Assembly (NCBI GenBank): GCA_046329435.1
Contig: JAXLUR010000010.1
Location: forward strand, 62,001-126,000
Direction: 5' to 3'
Length of the DNA stretch: 64,000 nt
Source of the DNA: M3007 sp046329435
Lineage (GTDB): Bacteria > Bacteroidota > Bacteroidia > Chitinophagales > Saprospiraceae
This document shows, in pieces, positions 60,180 to 64,000 of the stretch; the stretch's first letter is position 1; each line of letters starts with the position of its first letter. Made by a program: the position numbers and the translations under genes. Under the pieces are notes generated by a model. The model did no database searches. It was not told the DNA's origin and was given only the letters and a program-made list of their open reading frames with translations.

Positions 60180-62291
60180 TCAGAAGAACTTGCTTCGGAA
60201 GTCTTTGATCTCCGAATTTTTCTTGATCTCCGACATCAGGTTCATCCGGACCACCGAACCTGCCATGGAAGTTGCCTGGCGACGCGGATAGTTCAGGTCG
60301 GACGGGATGGTTACCGGAGTGCGGTCCGTGATGGGTTGCACCAGGAACACGCCTGTATTGCCGATGACCGGTCCGCCCACAGCGTCCTTGTTGAGCGAGA
60401 ATACCGTGCCGAACACGCGCGGTTCGGATCCAATACCCTGCGCGACGCTTTGGAAGAAGTTGGTCATCTTGGCTGTATCCACATTGACCTGCCACTGACC
60501 GGCGAAGGCCATGAGGTCGGATTTGTTGGTCGTTTTTTCGATGATGATCTTGCCTTTTTTGCGGTTGCGGATCTCGGTATCCACGCGGGGTTGTCCTTTG
60601 ATGCTTTCGACGGTGGCGGGGCCGCCGGGGACCACATTTTTAAGGGCTGCAACCACATATTTGCTGTTGTAGTAAACCCCTTGTTCGCGGAGCGAGAATA
60701 CTTCCTTGCTCACGTCGCCGACCTTGGTTTTTTTGTCGAAAGCCCAGCGAATAATATCGCGGATACCTTCGCCGGTAACACTCTGGCTAAGCGCGTAGTC
60801 GTTGGCCTTGAGCGATGCCGAGGTTTGCAACTGAAGACCTTGCTGCGAAGCAAGGTTTTGCAGATCGGCGAGCGATTTGGCTTGTTGCGAGATCGCAGCG
60901 GCGCGGTCTTCAAAAGTTTTTTGGGTGCCTTCGCTGGGTGCGAGTTCGCTGCTGACGAATACGCAACGAACCGATGCTTCGTTTTTGATGAATTTTTTGC
61001 CGGTAATCTCGATCAGGTGCCAGCCGTACTGCGTCGAAACCTTGTACAGTTTGCCTTGTTCGCCGGTGTTGAACAACACATTGTTGAACTCGGGCACCGT
61101 ACGACCATTGGCCATGTAGCCGAGGTTGCCGCCTTTGGCAGCGGAACCGGGGTCCTGGCTGTTGCGCACGGCCAGTGAATCAAAACGGGCTTTGCCGCTT
61201 TCAATCAGGGCGCGAAGGCTGTCGATCTTGCGCTCGCTGGCGGGCGTTGCGTCGCGGATCAGGATATGGCGTGCGCTGACGGAGTCGGGCACGATTTTGC
61301 GTTCGAGTACTTTTGCGATCGTGTAGTTGCCGGCTTCGAGGAAGGGGCCCAGCACGGTGCCTACCGAAACTTTCATGAGGCTGTCGGCCACGGAGCTCGG
61401 CAATTCGGCCTTCGAACGGAAACTTTGGTCGTACACACCGTTGTTGGCGATAGCGAAGGTGGAATCGTTCGTCGTGGTGCGCAGACCTTCCACCAGTTTG
61501 GCGACGTTTTCACGGGCCACACTGCTGTCGGTTGCAGAGGGAGCGACATCGAAAACAATGAAGTTGAGCGTACGGGTTTCCTCGGGCTGGTCGTAAAGAC
61601 CGGGGTATTCTTTCAGGAACTCCTTGTAGTCTTCTTCCGTGATTTGCACGTCGGTGTCCGGAACGCGTTCGAAAGGAATACGAGCATATTTGAAATCGAG
61701 GCGTTCGTTTGTTTCGCGGAATGCCATTTCAGCCTGCCAGGTAGGCGTGTAAAGGCCTTTGGTCACCATGCCAATCAACTTGTCCTGAAGGCGCTGTTTG
61801 ATGACCTCTTTTTCCTGAATCGACCAGTAGGCGCGGTATTGCGGGTCGGTAAACTGACCGCCCTCGATCGCTGCCTTGATCTGCATCAGGTTGTTCAGAT
61901 TGACCTGGCCATTTTCACCTTTAAAGCGATCGGTGATGATCGGGCTGAGGTTGTCGCCGAACTCAAGGTCTTTCAACTCATCTTTCGGAACACCCAGGCC
62001 AAGATCTTCTGCGATTTCAGTGACGATCGCATTTTCTACAAAGTAGTTCCATACCTGCGAGCGAACCTGGTAGGGATTGCTGCGCGAATTGGTGTACACC
62101 AACTTCTCATACGTATCAAAGTCGGAGCGTTTGATTTCATGACCATTCACCCGGCCCATGGTGTTGACATCGCCTGCGCTGTTGCGCTGAACGTTCGAAT
62201 AAATCTCCATTGCGATGAACCCGCCAAGAGCAAGGGTCATGAGCACAATAAGGATCCATCCGTTTTTCCGAATCGTACCGATTAAAGCCAT
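60180..62291 (-). CDS. Periplasmic peptidyl-prolyl isomerase, SurA/PpiD-like
   Basis: A 703-residue membrane-anchored foldase. One N-terminal helix (IRKNGWILIVLMTLALGGFIAMEI, about 7-31) anchors it in the inner membrane. A SurA-N-like chaperone region (about 40-215, with the signature NGHEIKRSDFDTYE and repeated charged helices) is followed by a parvulin PPIase domain (about 340-440: ARHILIRDATP, FDSLAVRNSQDPGSAAKGGNLGYMANGRTVPEFNNVLF, YGWHLIEITGKK). The C-terminal region is again helical, with a second, degenerate parvulin-like stretch. PpiD-like proteins help outer-membrane and secreted proteins fold as they leave the Sec translocon. The gene has its own promoter and terminator. Confidence 0.92.
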   Translation of the reverse strand: MALIGTIRKNGWILIVLMTLALGGFIAMEIYSNVQRNSAGDVNTMGRVNGHEIKRSDFDTYEKLVYTNSRSNPYQVRSQVWNYFVENAIVTEIAEDLGLGVPKDELKDLEFGDNLSPIITDRFKGENGQVNLNNLMQIKAAIEGGQFTDPQYRAYWSIQEKEVIKQRLQDKLIGMVTKGLYTPTWQAEMAFRETNERLDFKYARIPFERVPDTDVQITEEDYKEFLKEYPGLYDQPEETRTLNFIVFDVAPSATDSSVARENVAKLVEGLRTTTNDSTFAIANNGVYDQSFRSKAELPSSVADSLMKVSVGTVLGPFLEAGNYTIAKVLERKIVPDSVSARHILIRDATPASERKIDSLRALIESGKARFDSLAVRNSQDPGSAAKGGNLGYMANGRTVPEFNNVLFNTGEQGKLYKVSTQYGWHLIEITGKKFIKNEASVRCVFVSSELAPSEGTQKTFEDRAAAISQQAKSLADLQNLASQQGLQLQTSASLKANDYALSQSVTGEGIRDIIRWAFDKKTKVGDVSKEVFSLREQGVYYNSKYVVAALKNVVPGGPATVESIKGQPRVDTEIRNRKKGKIIIEKTTNKSDLMAFAGQWQVNVDTAKMTNFFQSVAQGIGSEPRVFGTVFSLNKDAVGGPVIGNTGVFLVQPITDRTPVTIPSDLNYPRRQATSMAGSVVRMNLMSEIKKNSEIKDFRSKFF

Positions 62292-62359
62292 TTTACTTGT
62301 AATTAACTGAGTATCAGATTTTTAAATACAAAAAGCTATCCTTTCAAAAAAAGCAGGCA

Positions 62360-62367
62360 CAAAGGTA
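62360..62367 (-). promoter_or_regulatory. -7 promoter element of the PPIase gene
   Basis: TACCTTTG on the minus strand, 68 bp before the start codon at 62291. No clear -33 TTG. Confidence 0.55.
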
Positions 62368-62425
62368 CATTTTCGGGCTTTAAAAAAGGAAGAATTTTCC
62401 AAATAGCTCGCTTTACCCCTGTTGC

Positions 62426-64000
62426 TCAGGGCTCGACCCTTATGATGCTCAATGCGGCACTTCCTCCTTCCCATTGAATCAAAAGTGTGTAAACGCCCTG
62501 TGGCCACTGCTCGCAGGATATGATGAAATCATGCGACCAGTCACTCGGCGGCCCGGCTGTAGGCGTCACCTCCACCGCCCGCCCCAGGGCGTCGAAACAA
62601 GCCCAGCGACCGGGTACGGCAGGCAGGCCGGATACCCGAAACCAGTTGTTGGCAGGGTTGGGCCATGCCGAAATACTCGCCGGCGGTTCGACCGCGCTCC
62701 AGCCACTCGTCTCGGGCAGCAGGATCGTGTCGCTTTGAACGCAGCCGTTTGCATCGGTGATCGTGACCGAAACGGGGCCGCCAGTGGCAATTGTATGGTT
62801 GGTCGTGGCGCCGTTCGACCATAGATAACTGGCGGGCAACGGCAACCCGGGCCCTGCATAAGCGCTCAGGGTGTATTGTGAAGAATCGAAATTGGGGTAC
62901 GCCTGCAGATTGATCGACCATGCGGAAGGGCTGCTCAGGTTAAATTGCCCGGTGAACACACAGCCATATTGGTCGCTGACACTGAGCTGGTATTGCCCGA
63001 CCGGCAGATTGGCAATGCTGGAATCGCCGGGCACGCCGTTCCACCAGTACGCGTATGGCGCGCCGTCGCCCGAAGGCGTGACCGAAATCCAGCCGTCGCT
63101 GGCCCCGAAACAGGAGATGTCCGATTCGGCAGTTTCATAACTGCTTACAGGCGGAATACTCAAATAAACACTGTCGTGAACGAGCTGCCCGGAAAGATTG
63201 ATCACGGTCAGGCCCAGCCAGCCGCTTTCCGTGGCCTCGACTGTCTGGCTCAAGCTGCCGTTCGACCAGCTGTGGGCCAGGCCGGGCATTCCGCCGTCGA
63301 TCACCAACGGCGCGCAACCGCTCAGGCTGTCGGGCAGGGGAGGGTAGAGGCAATAATCGATGCGTATGGTGTCGCTGAGGGCGCAAACACCCCCAGCTTT
63401 TACCGTATAAACACCGGCAGTTGTGATGACCCTGACCGTATCGTTGGAAAAGTCTTGCCAGGTGACTGGAACCTGCGCCGAAACAGCCGATACGACCAGG
63501 GTGTCGCCGATGCAAAGCGTAGTGTCGGGCCCCAGACTGAAAGGCTGCGGCATTTCGCCGTTGCGCCAAACATCTACCCGAAGGTGAAAATCGGCAAACG
63601 GACAGCAATGACCGGCAGGGCCGGGATTGTAGTTTTCGTACCAGAAATGCGGCCAAAGTATGTCGCCGCCGCCAGTGTAAAACGGATACCCGTTCAGGCC
63701 GACCCCGACGGAGGTTTGCATACTCCAGATCGTGTCGCCGTTTTGCGGATCGAAGAGTGTGAGGCGTTCGGCGCCAGCAGGGAAAAACCCGTTGCTCAGG
63801 CCCGAATCGTCGGTGCTCAGCAGGGGCGCGCCGTCGGACCGGAAACTGATTTTTGAGTTGTTGGGTAACAGGCGGCTCCATGCCAATTGTCCGTCCTGCC
63901 CGTCGATTCTCATGAGCCAGAGCAGGGTTGTGCCCAGCATATTTTGCCCGTCGAGGTCGCCGGAAATGGAATTGGTGGCCGAGGCGGCAATCAAATCGCC
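62426..64000 (-). CDS. T9SS type A sorting domain-containing protein (5' truncated by window edge)
   Basis: The C-terminal 524 residues of a secreted protein; the frame is open to the window end. The first in-frame candidate start (a TTG near 63994) is not a real start. The visible part has beta-propeller-like repeats (GQLAWSRLLPNNSKISFRSD), a series of SprB/PKD-like 60- to 90-residue repeats around SVSDQYGCVFTGQFNLSSPS and VTITDANGCVQSDTILLPE, and a T9SS C-terminal domain (SAWPNPANNWFRVSGLP to GVYTLLIQWEG). SprB-type repeats are common in adhesins of gliding Bacteroidota. It is the third T9SS cargo protein in this window. Confidence 0.87.
   Translation of the reverse strand, partial: GDLIAASATNSISGDLDGQNMLGTTLLWLMRIDGQDGQLAWSRLLPNNSKISFRSDGAPLLSTDDSGLSNGFFPAGAERLTLFDPQNGDTIWSMQTSVGVGLNGYPFYTGGGDILWPHFWYENYNPGPAGHCCPFADFHLRVDVWRNGEMPQPFSLGPDTTLCIGDTLVVSAVSAQVPVTWQDFSNDTVRVITTAGVYTVKAGGVCALSDTIRIDYCLYPPLPDSLSGCAPLVIDGGMPGLAHSWSNGSLSQTVEATESGWLGLTVINLSGQLVHDSVYLSIPPVSSYETAESDISCFGASDGWISVTPSGDGAPYAYWWNGVPGDSSIANLPVGQYQLSVSDQYGCVFTGQFNLSSPSAWSINLQAYPNFDSSQYTLSAYAGPGLPLPASYLWSNGATTNHTIATGGPVSVTITDANGCVQSDTILLPETSGWSAVEPPASISAWPNPANNWFRVSGLPAVPGRWACFDALGRAVEVTPTAGPPSDWSHDFIISCEQWPQGVYTLLIQWEGGSAALSIIRVEP

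Noticed and set aside
1..64000. CRISPR arrays, tRNA/rRNA genes, insertion sequences, prophage or restriction-modification genes
   Set aside because: Looked for throughout by eye; no repeat-spacer pattern, transposase, integrase or RNA gene was recognised.

Overview
The window is a stretch of chromosome from a member of the Bacteroidota, most likely a moderately high-GC lineage such as the Saprospiria (Lewinella or Haliscomenobacter relatives). The evidence is a SusC/SusD pair, TonB and ExbD proteins of the Bacteroidota type, three secreted proteins with type IX secretion (T9SS) C-terminal sorting domains, and promoters that fit the Bacteroidota consensus (TTG, about 19-21 bp, TAnnTTTG). The genus is an inference. 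I saw no tRNA, rRNA, insertion sequence, prophage or CRISPR array.

Layout: (1) 1-2272, the 3' part of rpoC and its terminator. (2) 2504-9770, a complete histidine operon hisG-D-C-B-H-A-F-IE, preceded by a histidine-rich leader peptide and an attenuator. (3) 9925-20879, a small outer-membrane barrel gene, an acyl-CoA dehydrogenase, an Omp28-like lipoprotein with a DUF6029 barrel, a helical hypothetical protein, a large T9SS surface protein and a beta-helix lipoprotein. (4) 21178-26999, a glycosylation cassette: polyprenol-phosphate-sugar synthase-like GT2, cellulose-synthase-like GT2, a T9SS protein and a GT-C sugar transferase. (5) 26953-29453, a conserved hypothetical gene, a CPBP membrane protease and pdxJ. 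(6) 29640-34545, a SusC/SusD uptake pair with a possible attenuating leader RNA. (7) 34615-43634, an energy-transduction region: small membrane protein, PstS-like lipoprotein, TPR protein, a Tat-exported Gfo/Idh/MocA oxidoreductase, two TonBs, two ExbDs and ExbB. (8) 44101-52618, kdsA, an M1 metallopeptidase, a DUF4153 membrane protein, a secreted hypothetical, a YdjM-like membrane hydrolase and cdsA. (9) 52624-60028, pnuC, a small double-glycine peptide gene with its own promoter and terminator, a YceI protein, a two-component system, a MerR/B12-like regulator and a membrane protein with an EAD11-like domain. (10) 60113-64000, a periplasmic peptidyl-prolyl isomerase and the 3' part of a third T9SS protein.

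Most of the window is housekeeping or typical cell-envelope biology. ExbBD/TonB would energise the SusC transporter; KdsA and CdsA feed LPS and phospholipid synthesis; the PPIase helps fold exported proteins. The least ordinary signals are regulatory RNA and small peptides: a three-segment his attenuator with an almost leaderless leader peptide, a similarly built candidate attenuator ahead of susC, a self-contained transcription unit for a 70-residue double-glycine peptide, an EAD11-like/TM/TolB-like protein, and a MerR-B12 regulator whose cobalt-ligand histidine is replaced by glutamine.
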